From NCBI GenBank assembly GCA_028718265.1, contig JAQUMG010000001.1, positions 1 through 54,001 on the forward strand: 54,001 nt of DNA. Direction: 5' to 3'. Below, in pieces: positions 1-9,123 of this stretch (position 1 is its first letter; the number at the start of each line of letters is the position of its first letter). A program made the translations under genes and the position numbers. The notes under the pieces were generated by a model that saw only the letters and a list, made by a program, of their open reading frames with translations, was not told the DNA's origin and ran no database searches. This DNA comes from Candidatus Omnitrophota bacterium (GTDB lineage Bacteria; Omnitrophota; Koll11; JAHIPI01).

Positions 1-2
1 CA

Positions 3-881
3 AGTAAAGTCGATATAGTGACAAGGGACCTGAAAAAAGTCAGCGACGCGCGCAATGACCTGGAGATAGAGGTCGCTGAACGTGTGAAAACGGAGAAAAA
101 ACTTCAAGCGGCCTATATGGAACTTGAAAAAACCCAGGAGCAGCTTATGCACGCCGAAAAGATGGAAGCGGTCGGGAGAATGGCCAGCGGCGTAGCGCAT
201 GAAGTAAAAAATCCGCTGGGGATAATATTGCAGGGGATAAATTATTTCGAGTCCAAATTACCTTCGACCCATAAAGATGACCAGGAAATACTTAAGATGA
301 TGAAGATCAATCTTAAGAGAGCGGATAGCATCATAAGCGCGCTTCTTCGCTTTTCCAGGGATGAAAAATTAAAGATGAAATCCGAAGCCATAAATCCGAT
401 AATAGAAAGCTCCCTTGATCTAGTAAAACATAAAATCGAGGTTGCCGGCATCAGAGTATCCAGGGAATTGGCAGATGGCTTACCCGCGACCGTTGTCGAG
501 CAAGGAAAGATCGAGCAGGTATTTGTAAACCTATTTAACAACGCGATAGATGCTATGCCTCGCGGAGGACAGCTCTATATCCGTTCTTACCTGAAAAGTT
601 TTGACAAGTCGAAAAATACGATCGAATATAGAAGTAACGATTTTTTTAACTTGGGTGAAAAAACGCTCGTCGTGGAAGTGGAGGATACGGGTGTCGGCAT
701 GGATGAGGATACAAAGAAAAAGATCTTTGAGCCATTTTTTACCACAAAAGGAAGGGCTGAAGGTACCGGCCTGGGGCTTTCGGTCACAAAGAACATAATG
801 GATATTCACAGGGGACTGATCAATGTCGATAGCGTGAAAGGTAAAGGTACAAAATTTACCCTTATATTCAAGCTACTCTAG
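3..881 (+). CDS. Sensor histidine kinase, C-terminal part (5' truncated by window edge)
   Basis: The reading frame is open to the left edge of the window, so the sensor part is missing; the GTG at 18 is probably internal. Numbered from that GTG, residues about 12-50 form a charged coiled coil leading into a HisKA domain with the phospho-acceptor His in the H-box HEVKNPLG (about 61). The ATPase part has the N-box NLFNNAIDAM (about 171-180), G1 DTGVGM, F-box FEPFFTTK and G2 GTGLGLS. All catalytic boxes are intact, so this is an active-type kinase that would phosphorylate a response regulator. No receiver-domain gene is present in the window. It is the only convincing plus-strand gene and converges on the outer-membrane gene ending at 941; no clear terminator lies in the 59 bases between them. 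Confidence 0.93.
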   Translation, partial: SKVDIVTRDLKKVSDARNDLEIEVAERVKTEKKLQAAYMELEKTQEQLMHAEKMEAVGRMASGVAHEVKNPLGIILQGINYFESKLPSTHKDDQEILKMMKINLKRADSIISALLRFSRDEKLKMKSEAINPIIESSLDLVKHKIEVAGIRVSRELADGLPATVVEQGKIEQVFVNLFNNAIDAMPRGGQLYIRSYLKSFDKSKNTIEYRSNDFFNLGEKTLVVEVEDTGVGMDEDTKKKIFEPFFTTKGRAEGTGLGLSVTKNIMDIHRGLINVDSVKGKGTKFTLIFKLL

Positions 882-940
882 TCTTTAAACCATGACGCGG
901 ATTTTTTCATAAACCTCTTCTTTTATATATCCATGTCTAA

Positions 941-1780
941 CTAGAATCTATATACTGCGCCGACGCTCATCGCCGTCTCATCCACAAACCTGCCCTCTAC
1001 GTTCAATCTGAAGATATCCCTGAAGTTCCAGTCTATTCCGGCAAATACGCCGACATTATAATCGGAATTAAATATCAGATCGTTCCAGCGCCTTGGATCG
1101 TTTGGGTTTCCCTGATCCAGTCTGAGATCGGAATACTTTACTCCCACATATGGTGTAAGATCCGCTATTCTTTTAGCGAGGTAAGGGGCCGCGTGCCATT
1201 CCTGCACCCTGCAAGTGTAATATTTTGCTTTAGTGACCGCTCCCGAAGGTATGCCGATGGCGCTGAAATCGAGCTCATGGTCCGACGTAAGATATTGCGC
1301 GTCGCAGCCTACGATCCATCCCGGTTTGATCTCATAAGCCAGCTTGAATCCTCCGCCATAAAGAAAGGAATCCCCTCCCGTCAGCTTTTCCTCGACAGTC
1401 TTTTTATTTCCCACAAAGACATCGCCTTTAAAATCATAATGCACGACCCCTAATTTTATATATATGTCCACGGCCTTGAACAAGCCGTAAGAGATCCTGC
1501 TGACAAGATCCTGCCCCTTCGATATCCTGAAGTTCAGCGGCCTATCATTCTGACGTCCCGGCGGACGCACCGCTTTTATAAAATCCAGGTCCCTGCCGAA
1601 GACATAGGACCACTCTATTCCCGCCGCAACCTTATTCTTCCCCTGCGTTTCCGGATCTCCCACGCTGGCGGCTCCGGCAGGAACCGCCGTCATGACTACC
1701 ATAACTATCGAGACAAACAAAAGCCGGGACTTTAGCTCCCGGCTTTGCTGCTTACGCTGTCGCGCCATCTTTTCCATCAT
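941..1780 (-). CDS. Outer-membrane beta-barrel protein, uncharacterised
   Basis: A basic n-region rich in R/K/Q, a hydrophobic stretch and an Ala-X-Ala type end (VPAGAA) form a signal peptide. The rest alternates polar and hydrophobic residues, is rich in Tyr/Asp/Gly, and ends in YRF, the C-terminal aromatic signature of outer-membrane barrels. The ending SVGAVYRF and the self-descriptive strands suggest an 8- to 12-strand barrel; I cannot name the family. The start is uncertain: ATGs at 1780, 1777 and 1768 all keep the signal peptide, and a TTG at 1831 is possible but would add an unlikely N-terminal extension. It lies directly downstream of the OprB-type porin gene, so both may be exported together. 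A perfect 10-bp inverted repeat falls in the codons of the signal peptide (see separate entry). Confidence 0.7.
   Translation of the reverse strand: MMEKMARQRKQQSRELKSRLLFVSIVMVVMTAVPAGAASVGDPETQGKNKVAAGIEWSYVFGRDLDFIKAVRPPGRQNDRPLNFRISKGQDLVSRISYGLFKAVDIYIKLGVVHYDFKGDVFVGNKKTVEEKLTGGDSFLYGGGFKLAYEIKPGWIVGCDAQYLTSDHELDFSAIGIPSGAVTKAKYYTCRVQEWHAAPYLAKRIADLTPYVGVKYSDLRLDQGNPNDPRRWNDLIFNSDYNVGVFAGIDWNFRDIFRLNVEGRFVDETAMSVGAVYRF
1720..1746 (-). terminator. Terminator-like hairpin inside a signal-peptide coding region
   Basis: Arms 1720-1729 and 1737-1746 are perfectly complementary (10 bp, GC-rich core CCGGG/CCCGG) with a 7-base loop. Read on the minus strand the stem is followed by TTGTTTGT. 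It looks like an intrinsic terminator or attenuator, but it lies within the first codons of the barrel gene ending at 941. It could end transcription of the upstream run, or serve as an attenuator if the barrel gene starts later. Confidence 0.5.
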
Positions 1781-1844
1781 ATGGTATATATTATAGCTGG
1801 ATACCGGCATAGACAAGTAATTTTTAGACAATCAATCTTACGCA

Positions 1845-3200
1845 TTAAAAGTTAAAACCTGTTTCAAATCCTAAAACCAGCGCATTATCGATATTGCTTT
1901 GTCCGTTCGGATTTATTATATACTGTATATCGGGCGTAAGGTAACACCACGGCCCCGCCTGGAACCTGTGGTTAAATTCAAGGATCATTTCATCGCTCTG
2001 CCCTTCGAGTTTCTCGCTGAAATGCCCGAGGATGAAAGCGAAGGCCGTGACATCGCGATTACGGTTAGGCGGAAGGCCTTGATAAACAAGACCGGTCGCG
2101 ATCTCATAAGTTTGCGTATTTATATTATCCTGAGGAGCAAGGGTGGCGGCGCCCCATGCCGTGAGCCCTTTGGGCCTGTCGAGCGGCACAGCGGTCTGCT
2201 GGCTATAAGGTTTTTTAAGACGCTGCGCGATCATTGTGCCCGATGCCATATAGGAAGGGCCTTCATACTCAGGCCACTCGCCTTTATATATCATCTTATC
2301 GGCCATGAGATAAAAACCATAATTACCGTGCCAACGTTTATTTAGGTTCGATAGATCTGTAAACCGGCTCGACTCGTAATAACTGCCTAACGATATGCTT
2401 CCGGGAAGTATCAGATCTCCCCTCTCCTGTCCGTGCCTGTAAGTGAGTTGGCCCGCCGCAAGATAACCTTTGTCCATGTCAAAACCGAAATCAGCTCCAT
2501 GATTATTGACCTTTGCGACATTCGGATCGGCATTATACAGGCCGGCAATAAGGTGCCAGTCTTTGTTCGGCTGATAGGTGACCCTCGTACCCCATGCGGC
2601 AATACTATAATGCGGGAAAAAGACGTCGGAAGGAATGGCGGACAATCTTCCGTCGACCGCGCTTGTCAGATAATACTGGAACATGGGTGAGACGGCAAAG
2701 ATATCTCCGGCGAAGATGCGGCCAACCTCGAAGTTGAACATATCGTCAATTATTGACAGTGAGAGGTCGAGCTCACCGAAAAAGTAGTCCCCGGATGTGA
2801 ATACTTCCTGCGGGCTATAGAAAGAACCTATGGCGGCCGATATATCGCGCCCGGTAGCCAGAAAGTTATTTACCTTCAGCGTCAATCCTTTTATGGAAGC
2901 TATTTTCTGAAAGTCCAACGCAGCGGCAAGAGAAAGAAATCCGGAATATTTAGCAACCTGCTTAAGCCCACCCGCGGGATTACCGCCTATATCCGTAGTA
3001 TAGTTTGAGGATATGGAAATGCCCGCGCTCTCGAGTGAAGAGCGGAGGCCGGCCCAGTTGCCCGTAGCCGTCTTCTGAGATAGCCAATCGTTAAACTTCG
3101 CGGCATTAAAGACCTCGCCTCTATCGCTTGCGGCAAATACCGCGGTCGCGGCAAAGGCACACCATAATACTATAACGAAAACCATTATTTTTTTACTCAT
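1845..3200 (-). CDS. Carbohydrate-selective porin, OprB family
   Basis: This is a 451-residue outer-membrane protein with a signal peptide ending near VFAASD. It is followed by the OprB hallmark: an N-terminal GNWAGLRSSLESAGI-type segment, then repeated amphipathic beta strands and a terminal Phe (GFNF). Family members form 16-strand barrels that admit sugars or other small nutrients through the outer membrane. Length fits the family (about 400-460). The start ATG is 2 bases from the stop of the asparaginase gene, so the two are in one operon. In this context it may let asparagine/aspartate or sugars into the periplasm; the substrate cannot be read from the sequence. Confidence 0.87.
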   Translation of the reverse strand: MSKKIMVFVIVLWCAFAATAVFAASDRGEVFNAAKFNDWLSQKTATGNWAGLRSSLESAGISISSNYTTDIGGNPAGGLKQVAKYSGFLSLAAALDFQKIASIKGLTLKVNNFLATGRDISAAIGSFYSPQEVFTSGDYFFGELDLSLSIIDDMFNFEVGRIFAGDIFAVSPMFQYYLTSAVDGRLSAIPSDVFFPHYSIAAWGTRVTYQPNKDWHLIAGLYNADPNVAKVNNHGADFGFDMDKGYLAAGQLTYRHGQERGDLILPGSISLGSYYESSRFTDLSNLNKRWHGNYGFYLMADKMIYKGEWPEYEGPSYMASGTMIAQRLKKPYSQQTAVPLDRPKGLTAWGAATLAPQDNINTQTYEIATGLVYQGLPPNRNRDVTAFAFILGHFSEKLEGQSDEMILEFNHRFQAGPWCYLTPDIQYIINPNGQSNIDNALVLGFETGFNF

Positions 3201-3202
3201 GG

Positions 3203-4261
3203 CTAGCGTTTAAAATATGCCTTGATTTTGGACAGATCGCCTTTTTCTTTCGCGATCGCAAGCATAAGAAGAAGGCGCGCTTTGGCGCCGGGCAGGTCAC
3301 CGCCTAATATGGCGCCGTTCCTTTCGAGCGTCTCACCGCCACCCTGGTCGCCGTACATGGGCCAGACACCGCTGTGATAAACGCTCGTGGTTATTACGAC
3401 GGCTATGCCTTTGGCGATGGCGTATTTAACGGCTTCATAAACTTTCGCGTTGACGTTGCCCGCGCCGACGGCATCTATCACTATACCTTTAGCGCCATGG
3501 TCCGCGGCAAAGCGCACGAGCGAGCCGTCATCCCCGGCGAACGTGCTCAGGAAAGTCACATCCGGTAATTTATCGGGAATGGGGAGCTTTTGACGGGCCG
3601 GAGCATCGTTATAGCGGATGACTTTCCCCATTGCTATATACCCCAAATACCCTTTCTCGCCGGAATTGAACGTCTGAACATTGGTCGAGTTGGTCTTCAC
3701 CACGTTTCTCGCGGAATTAACATACTCATTAAGCGTTACGGTTACGCCCCAATCCCTTGCTTCTTCCGAGCACGCTTGCGTTACGGCATTCAGGATGTTC
3801 GCCGGTCCGTCCGGCGACACATCGGAAGCATCGCGCATAGCACCGACAAACACTACAGGCTTATCGCTCTTTACGGTAAGGCCGAGGAAGTATGCCCCTT
3901 CGGCCATCGTATCGGTGCCATGGGTAACAACCGCCCCTTTTACCTTAGGGTCGGCAAGGCTCTCGTCGACTGTCTTAGACAACTTTGCCCATATCTCGGG
4001 CGTCATCTGGGAGCTATCTATGTTACATAAATTAACCACCTCTATGTTGGCGATCTTACCAAGGCCGGGAACGGCTTCGATGAGGTCTTTACCGGACACC
4101 GCGGGAACAGCGCCGCCGGTTTTCGGATCGGTCTTCTCAGCTATCGTGCCTCCCGTAGTAACGATCACAACCGTCGGCAGCTCAGCATAAGAACGCGCGG
4201 CAAAAACTGCACAAAAAACGATGCAATATATTACAAGGCAGGTGTATTTTATTGCTTTCAT
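3203..4261 (-). CDS. ansB: Type II (periplasmic) L-asparaginase
   Basis: The protein hydrolyses L-asparagine to aspartate and ammonia in the periplasm. The signal peptide spans about residues 1-26 (ending RSYA). The two catalytic Thr motifs are present: TGGTIA at 36-41 and HGTDTM at 114-119, with the substrate-binding DSSQ around 82. Length 352 fits the family. The ATG at 4261 is chosen because GGAGG sits 6 bases upstream; an upstream TTG is in frame but overlaps that site. The gene follows the aspartate antiporter by 44 bases, precedes the porin by 2, and is co-directional with aspartate 4-decarboxylase. This implies that its aspartate feeds AspT/AspD. Glutaminase side activity is possible. 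Confidence 0.92.
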   Translation of the reverse strand: MKAIKYTCLVIYCIVFCAVFAARSYAELPTVVIVTTGGTIAEKTDPKTGGAVPAVSGKDLIEAVPGLGKIANIEVVNLCNIDSSQMTPEIWAKLSKTVDESLADPKVKGAVVTHGTDTMAEGAYFLGLTVKSDKPVVFVGAMRDASDVSPDGPANILNAVTQACSEEARDWGVTVTLNEYVNSARNVVKTNSTNVQTFNSGEKGYLGYIAMGKVIRYNDAPARQKLPIPDKLPDVTFLSTFAGDDGSLVRFAADHGAKGIVIDAVGAGNVNAKVYEAVKYAIAKGIAVVITTSVYHSGVWPMYGDQGGGETLERNGAILGGDLPGAKARLLLMLAIAKEKGDLSKIKAYFKR

Positions 4262-4305
4262 AATACCCTCCAAGTTTATTCAGCCAAGGAATTGGCTTAC
4301 TTTAT

Positions 4306-5994
4306 TTACATCAAATTGACGATGAGACTGCCCCAAACCGTCAAGAGGACGTTCGCAAAAGCATACGGAGCGGCGTAGCCCAGCACGGCTAACGGACTGC
4401 CGCCGGAGGCTTCTATTATAGCGTTGAGCGAAGCCGTGCAATTATGAGAACCGGTCGACGCGCCTAAGAGCAGTATCGGATTCATCTTAAAAATTTTTAG
4501 CCCGACAAAGAGAATGGCGATTATAGGCAACGTAGTCACCGCGATACCGCCCAGGAATACGGCTAAACCCGTCGTCTTAAGCGCAGTAAGCGCCTGCGGC
4601 CCGGCAGAAACGCCCACGCATGCCACGAATAAATTAAGTCCGAGATCGCCCAGTATCCATTGAGCGCCTCCGGGTATCTGGCCGAAAGTCGGATGTATGG
4701 ACCTTAGCCATCCGCACAAAAGTCCGGCTACGAGCACTCCGCCGCCCATGCCCAGCGTTATCGGTATGCCGCAGACCGGGATCACGACAAGCCCCAGAAG
4801 CGTACCGGCGATACAGCCTACTGCCACTGTTACAAGGTCGGTTACTGTGGTCGGCCGCTCCGCGTACCCTAAGAATGAGACCGCCTTCTCTACATCATCC
4901 CTGGCTCCGACGATCTGCAGTACGTCGCATTTATGTAGCACGGTCCCGGGCATAATAGGCAACTCATGCCCTTGCCTGGTCGCTTTGCGTAAAAATATCC
5001 CGTGCGCAAGTTTAAGCTTGCCAAGCTCCCCGAGAGTCTTGCCGGCAACGTTCTTATTTAGGACACATACATCCATTACCTCTCCGGCCATATCCATAAC
5101 ATTTGCCCGGTCAATCTCCGGCCCTATCAGCTCATCGGCACGCACCAGTTGAGCGGTTTTACCAAGCACCAGAAGCACGTCTTCACGCGATATGACCGTT
5201 TCCGGAGTGCATTCGATGAAGGTGTTCCCTCTCTTTATTTTATCTATCGCTACCCTTCCGGGCAGAAGGGCTTCCGCCTGGGACACGTTCTTTCCTATGA
5301 CCGCTCCGTTAAGCGCCGTATAAGCCCTCATGTCGAGAGGGTTACTCCATGAGAATAGTCCCGGGGTCTCTTCGTCAAGCCCGCCGCCGCCCATCTCGGC
5401 CTCCAGCTTTTTCACTTCTGCTTTGAGGTCTATCCTTAATATCGCGGGGGCCAGTTTTACAAGTATGATCGTGCCCGCTGTGCCAAAAATATACGTGATG
5501 GCGTACGCTACGGCTAAATTCGAATCAAGCGCATTCTTATCGCTCCCGGGGACAGCAAGCCCTCCGATCGCACCTTCGCCTGTGCCAATAGCGGCGGAGG
5601 TCGTCATCGAGCCTGCAAACATGCCGGCTGTCGTACCTTTATCAAAATGCATGAGCTTACCAATGGTAAGCGTCGCCGCGAGGGCAGTGATCGCTACCAC
5701 CGCCGTCAACCAGAGATACTTGGTCCCGTCCTTCTTGAGCGAGCCAAAAAATTGCGGTCCGACCTTGTAACCTACCGTAAATATAAATAGCGCAAAGCTT
5801 ATATTCTTTACAAGCGCCGGGACCGTTATACCAACCTGGCCGACGACAATTGCGGCCAGCAGGATAGATGCGGTGGATCCGAGAGAAAAACCGAATATCT
5901 TGAAACGCTTGCCCGCGAAATAACCTATAGCAAGCGCCAGGAAAAGCACTATTTCCGGATTGGCGCGCATCAGATCCGTAATATTATTAAGCAC
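4306..5994 (-). CDS. aspT: Aspartate:alanine antiporter AspT
   Basis: This inner-membrane exchanger imports aspartate and exports alanine, which with AspD creates a proton-motive force and consumes a cytosolic proton. The 562-residue protein has two hydrophobic halves of about five helices each, separated by a soluble region (about 195-370) with two RCK-C/TrkA-C-like domains, the AspT/YidE/YbjL architecture. Glycine/threonine-rich motifs GSMTTSAAIG and GASTGSHNC occupy equivalent places in the two halves. The GTG at 5994 has GGGAGGA just upstream and overlaps the aspD stop by 8 bases, implying translational coupling. Close pairing with aspD is diagnostic; a related dicarboxylate exchanger is the main alternative. 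Confidence 0.9.
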   Translation of the reverse strand: MLNNITDLMRANPEIVLFLALAIGYFAGKRFKIFGFSLGSTASILLAAIVVGQVGITVPALVKNISFALFIFTVGYKVGPQFFGSLKKDGTKYLWLTAVVAITALAATLTIGKLMHFDKGTTAGMFAGSMTTSAAIGTGEGAIGGLAVPGSDKNALDSNLAVAYAITYIFGTAGTIILVKLAPAILRIDLKAEVKKLEAEMGGGGLDEETPGLFSWSNPLDMRAYTALNGAVIGKNVSQAEALLPGRVAIDKIKRGNTFIECTPETVISREDVLLVLGKTAQLVRADELIGPEIDRANVMDMAGEVMDVCVLNKNVAGKTLGELGKLKLAHGIFLRKATRQGHELPIMPGTVLHKCDVLQIVGARDDVEKAVSFLGYAERPTTVTDLVTVAVGCIAGTLLGLVVIPVCGIPITLGMGGGVLVAGLLCGWLRSIHPTFGQIPGGAQWILGDLGLNLFVACVGVSAGPQALTALKTTGLAVFLGGIAVTTLPIIAILFVGLKIFKMNPILLLGASTGSHNCTASLNAIIEASGGSPLAVLGYAAPYAFANVLLTVWGSLIVNLM

Positions 5995-7600
5995 GCGTCC
6001 TCCCTTCCGACTTTTGGCCTGACATCTGCCATACATGGTAGTACTCCGCGAGAAGGTCGCTTATTCCTTTGCCTATCGCCTTGTATGCATCGTCATTGAG
6101 ATTAGCTAAAGAGACCCTGACCGACATGTTAGGAGCGTCGAATCCTCCGCCGTCCATTAAAACGATAGACTTTTTCGCGGCCAGGCACCATACGAAATCT
6201 ATGGGCTCGTAATTTTTTACCAGATACGCCACGAAGTCCGCGCCGTATCTAGCCTTCGCAAGCTTCGGGATATCGATCGTAGTGTAGTAGTGCGCATCGT
6301 ATGCATTCTGAGGGTGAGGTATCCCAAGAGACGCATATAGGTCCGTAAACCGCTTTGTCACGATATCCTGGGCCATCTTCTTGTAATCGCCTTTCTTATT
6401 CGTCAGGCAGTGCAGCGCGAACATCACCATCATGACCTGCTGGGGCGTCGAAAGCCCCGCGGTATGGTGCAACGCCACCGAACGCGAATCGGCTACCATG
6501 CGGTCGATCAATTTCATGTGGTCCGGGTCCAGCTCCACAGTGCAGTAACGGGCATGGAGCTCTTCCTTTTCGGCTGTCGTGAGGGCCGCTATGCGTTTAT
6601 CAAAAATATTGTCTTCATGTATGCCAATGACGCCCAGACGCCATCCTGTAGCGCCGAAATACTTTGAAAACGAATAGACGAGGATCGTGTTATGCGGTAC
6701 CGCAGCGGCCAGCGACTTAAAACCGTTTACGAAAGTACCGTATACGTCATCGGTAAGCAATATAAGGTCTTTCCTTCGGGTCTTCACCAGATCTGTTATT
6801 TTGTCTAGCGATTTCTGCTGCATACTGACGGATGTGGGGTTGGATGGATTTACCAGAAAGAACGCTTTTACCGCAGGATCGGCCAGTTTCTCGATCTCCG
6901 AATCAGGGTATTGCCAGTCGGAATTTTCATCCTGTTTTATGTCTATCTCCACAAGCTCATAATCGTTAAGCCGCGGTATTTCGATATACGGCGTGAAGAT
7001 AGGAGTGCCGATCGCGATCTTGTCGCCTTTATGGATCAATTTATTTTCCGAAAGGCTCGTAAATATATAATCCATGGCAGCGGTCCCGCCCTCCGTCGCA
7101 AAGAGGTCGAATTTCCCTGCTGCCTGGCCGCCAAACATTTCCTGGTCAAAATATTTGTGTACTATCTTTTCGCAAAGCTCAAGCATTCTGTCCGGCGTGG
7201 GATAGTGGTCGCCTAGCGCGGCATCCACCATTTCGTTAAGGAAGTCGTCCCCGCCTATTTTCAGCTCGCTGCATACGTAGCTAAATATAGTATCTAGAAA
7301 TGCTACGCCCGGCTTACCTGAGTTTTTCGCTAGAAAGTCTTTGAACCTTTTTGATAGCCCCTCTTTTTGCGCCACGGACCCGAGCCCGGGCCTGTGCGGC
7401 GACCTCTGGGACTCCTCCAGCGCGAACATGCCGAACCGGAAGAATCCTTCCCTCGGCGCTATGGCGACCCAGTTTGGATTACCCCTTCCGGCATTTAACA
7501 TGATCCTCTCGCGGCTTGTCTGGGCCATGTTGATAAGTTTGTTCTTCAGCTCAAACGGGCTCAGAGATTCATAACCTTTTTCTTCATCCGAACGCTGCAT
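5987..7600 (-). CDS. aspD: Aspartate 4-decarboxylase (bifunctional with aspartate aminotransferase)
   Basis: This PLP enzyme converts L-aspartate to L-alanine and CO2 in the cytoplasm. The 537 residues match the long AspD subclass of fold-type I aminotransferases (about 530) rather than ordinary AspAT (about 400). Seen are NPSNPT (251-256), Asp in LLTDDVYG (about 284) for the pyridine nitrogen, the Schiff-base Lys313 in SFSKYFGATGWRLG, and a C-terminal Arg in VRVSL for the substrate carboxylate. The ATG at 7600 has AGGAG about 7 bases upstream. It overlaps aspT. Together with the periplasmic asparaginase the set can run Asn to Asp to Ala + CO2. Confidence 0.93.
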   Translation of the reverse strand: MQRSDEEKGYESLSPFELKNKLINMAQTSRERIMLNAGRGNPNWVAIAPREGFFRFGMFALEESQRSPHRPGLGSVAQKEGLSKRFKDFLAKNSGKPGVAFLDTIFSYVCSELKIGGDDFLNEMVDAALGDHYPTPDRMLELCEKIVHKYFDQEMFGGQAAGKFDLFATEGGTAAMDYIFTSLSENKLIHKGDKIAIGTPIFTPYIEIPRLNDYELVEIDIKQDENSDWQYPDSEIEKLADPAVKAFFLVNPSNPTSVSMQQKSLDKITDLVKTRRKDLILLTDDVYGTFVNGFKSLAAAVPHNTILVYSFSKYFGATGWRLGVIGIHEDNIFDKRIAALTTAEKEELHARYCTVELDPDHMKLIDRMVADSRSVALHHTAGLSTPQQVMMVMFALHCLTNKKGDYKKMAQDIVTKRFTDLYASLGIPHPQNAYDAHYYTTIDIPKLAKARYGADFVAYLVKNYEPIDFVWCLAAKKSIVLMDGGGFDAPNMSVRVSLANLNDDAYKAIGKGISDLLAEYYHVWQMSGQKSEGRTRA

Positions 7601-7613
7601 AAGACGCTCCTTC

Positions 7614-7763
7614 CTATTTAGCTAAAAGTATCGCTATTATAAGAACCAATATTGCGACTATCCCCCAAAGGGACCACTTGACCCTCGATATCTGTCTATC
7701 GGTATGCGCGATCCAGCCATGCATCTCTTTCAATTCATGCAGGATATGTTCTTCCTGGCTCAT
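7614..7763 (-). CDS. Small single-pass membrane protein (49 aa), unknown
   Basis: A short frame of 49 codons with a strong ribosome-binding site (GGGAGGGG, 5 bases before ATG at 7763) sits exactly between the ClC gene (12-base gap) and aspD (13-base gap). The N-terminal half is charged and helical (MSQEEHILHELKEMHGW) and the C-terminal half is one hydrophobic helix (WGIVAILVLIIAILLA) ending in Lys, so it is probably a tail-anchored or single-span inner-membrane peptide. No family is recognised. Its position suggests a small partner of the ClC transporter or of the AspD/AspT system; this is inference from context only. Confidence 0.7.
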   Translation of the reverse strand: MSQEEHILHELKEMHGWIAHTDRQISRVKWSLWGIVAILVLIIAILLAK

Positions 7764-7775
7764 CTTACCCCTCCC

Positions 7776-9119
7776 TTATTTTGCCTTTTTAAATATCTTG
7801 AATATTTTTAGCATCGTTTCCGCAAGACTTTTCTTGCGGGGGTTGGCTTCCGCAAAAACGCCCTCTATCTCCTTCCCGGTTTCAACGGTAATGGACTCCG
7901 ATTTTTTCATAGAAAGTATTTGGGATGGATACACGCTTCGGTGCCCGGTAATGAGAAAACTTACGACACACGCGACTGTAGCATATGGCGCTATCGCAGG
8001 TCCGAATAATTCCATCGCCATTATGCTAGCGGCAATAGGAGTATTGGCCGCTCCAGCAAGAACGCTTACCAGGCCTATCGCGGCAAATGTAGCTATGTCC
8101 AAACCAAAGAGTGAGGCAAAGAGAGTCCCGGCGCTGGAGCCTATAAAGAAAATTGGCGTTACGATACCGCCGCTGCCTCCGAAACCGAGCGTAATGCTTG
8201 TATAAAAAGTCTTTAAAATAAACGCATACCATACCGTTTTTTCGCCGCTTATGGCGCTCTGGATCGTATCAAGGCCGAGACCTAGATATTGTTTCGAGAA
8301 TATAAAAGTCAGCCCGATAAGAATAACGCCGCCCGCGATACCTTTCAGGGGAGCCCACCATGTTATTTTCTTTGATAACTTTTCGACGCGTTTTAATACC
8401 TCGACAAGAAATACCGAACACAGCCCGAAAAATATGCCGGCAAATATAACTTTTATAAAAAATAACTCGCTGAAAACAGGAACGAAACTTATAGGATGAT
8501 AAAAATATGTTATGCCCAGAGAAGACGAAACATGATAGCTTACTATGCCGGCAATAAAGGAAGGAAGCAAAACATCGTACAGGATAGCGCCGATGAATAG
8601 AACCTCTACGCCGAATATTGAACCTGCGATGGGCGTTCCAAAAACAGAAGCAAAACCCGCGCTGATACCGCAAATTACCAGTTTTTTACGCTCCTTGTCA
8701 TCAAATTTAAAAATGTCGGCAAATGCCGAGGAAAGACCGCCGCCTATTTGAGCGCAAGGTCCCTCCTTACCGACAGAACCTCCAAACGCAACAGTGATTA
8801 TTGTGGTAATAAGCTTTACGGGAACTACGGTGACCTTTATTTTACCGGCCCGTTTGTGGATTGCCTCGATCACCTTTTCTGTCCCATGGCCTTCTGCGTC
8901 AGGCGCCAGATATTTTATTATCAAAGCGCTCAAAAATAGCGCGATGGGCAGCAAGATAAAATAGTATTGATACCTGCCGCTGATAGCCGTACTCCAATTC
9001 AGTATTTTCAGGAATACAGCCGTAGATAAACCGACTATCGTTCCCGTAACGGTGGCAAGGAAAACCCATTTAATGACACTTATAAATAAAACAGTCTCTT
9101 CTCTTAATCTTCTTCTCAT
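7776..9119 (-). CDS. ClC-family chloride channel / H+-Cl- antiporter
   Basis: A 447-residue polytopic protein. ClC signatures are GHGTEKV (selectivity loop, usually GSGIP/GHGVP), GKEGP with the external gating Glu, and GGSGGIVTP with the second selectivity loop. In E. coli-type ClC the segment after NP/TPIAG carries two Glu residues; here it reads FGVEVL, so the intracellular proton Glu appears to be Val. Channel-type ClCs and some prokaryotic antiporters also vary here, so coupling cannot be decided by eye. There is no CBS domain. ATG 9119 is chosen because it starts just after the stop of the kinase gene (9124); a TTG at 9179 is in frame but would overlap the kinase. In bacteria, ClC antiporters support decarboxylase-based acid resistance. 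Confidence 0.9.
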   Translation of the reverse strand: MRRRLREETVLFISVIKWVFLATVTGTIVGLSTAVFLKILNWSTAISGRYQYYFILLPIALFLSALIIKYLAPDAEGHGTEKVIEAIHKRAGKIKVTVVPVKLITTIITVAFGGSVGKEGPCAQIGGGLSSAFADIFKFDDKERKKLVICGISAGFASVFGTPIAGSIFGVEVLFIGAILYDVLLPSFIAGIVSYHVSSSLGITYFYHPISFVPVFSELFFIKVIFAGIFFGLCSVFLVEVLKRVEKLSKKITWWAPLKGIAGGVILIGLTFIFSKQYLGLGLDTIQSAISGEKTVWYAFILKTFYTSITLGFGGSGGIVTPIFFIGSSAGTLFASLFGLDIATFAAIGLVSVLAGAANTPIAASIMAMELFGPAIAPYATVACVVSFLITGHRSVYPSQILSMKKSESITVETGKEIEGVFAEANPRKKSLAETMLKIFKIFKKAK

Positions 9120-9123
9120 TTTA

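Noticed and set aside
4282..4297. Hairpin AGCCAA/TTGGCT between aspT and the asparaginase gene
   Set aside because: Only 6 bp, low GC and no T-run; the intergenic gap is short and the genes appear co-transcribed.
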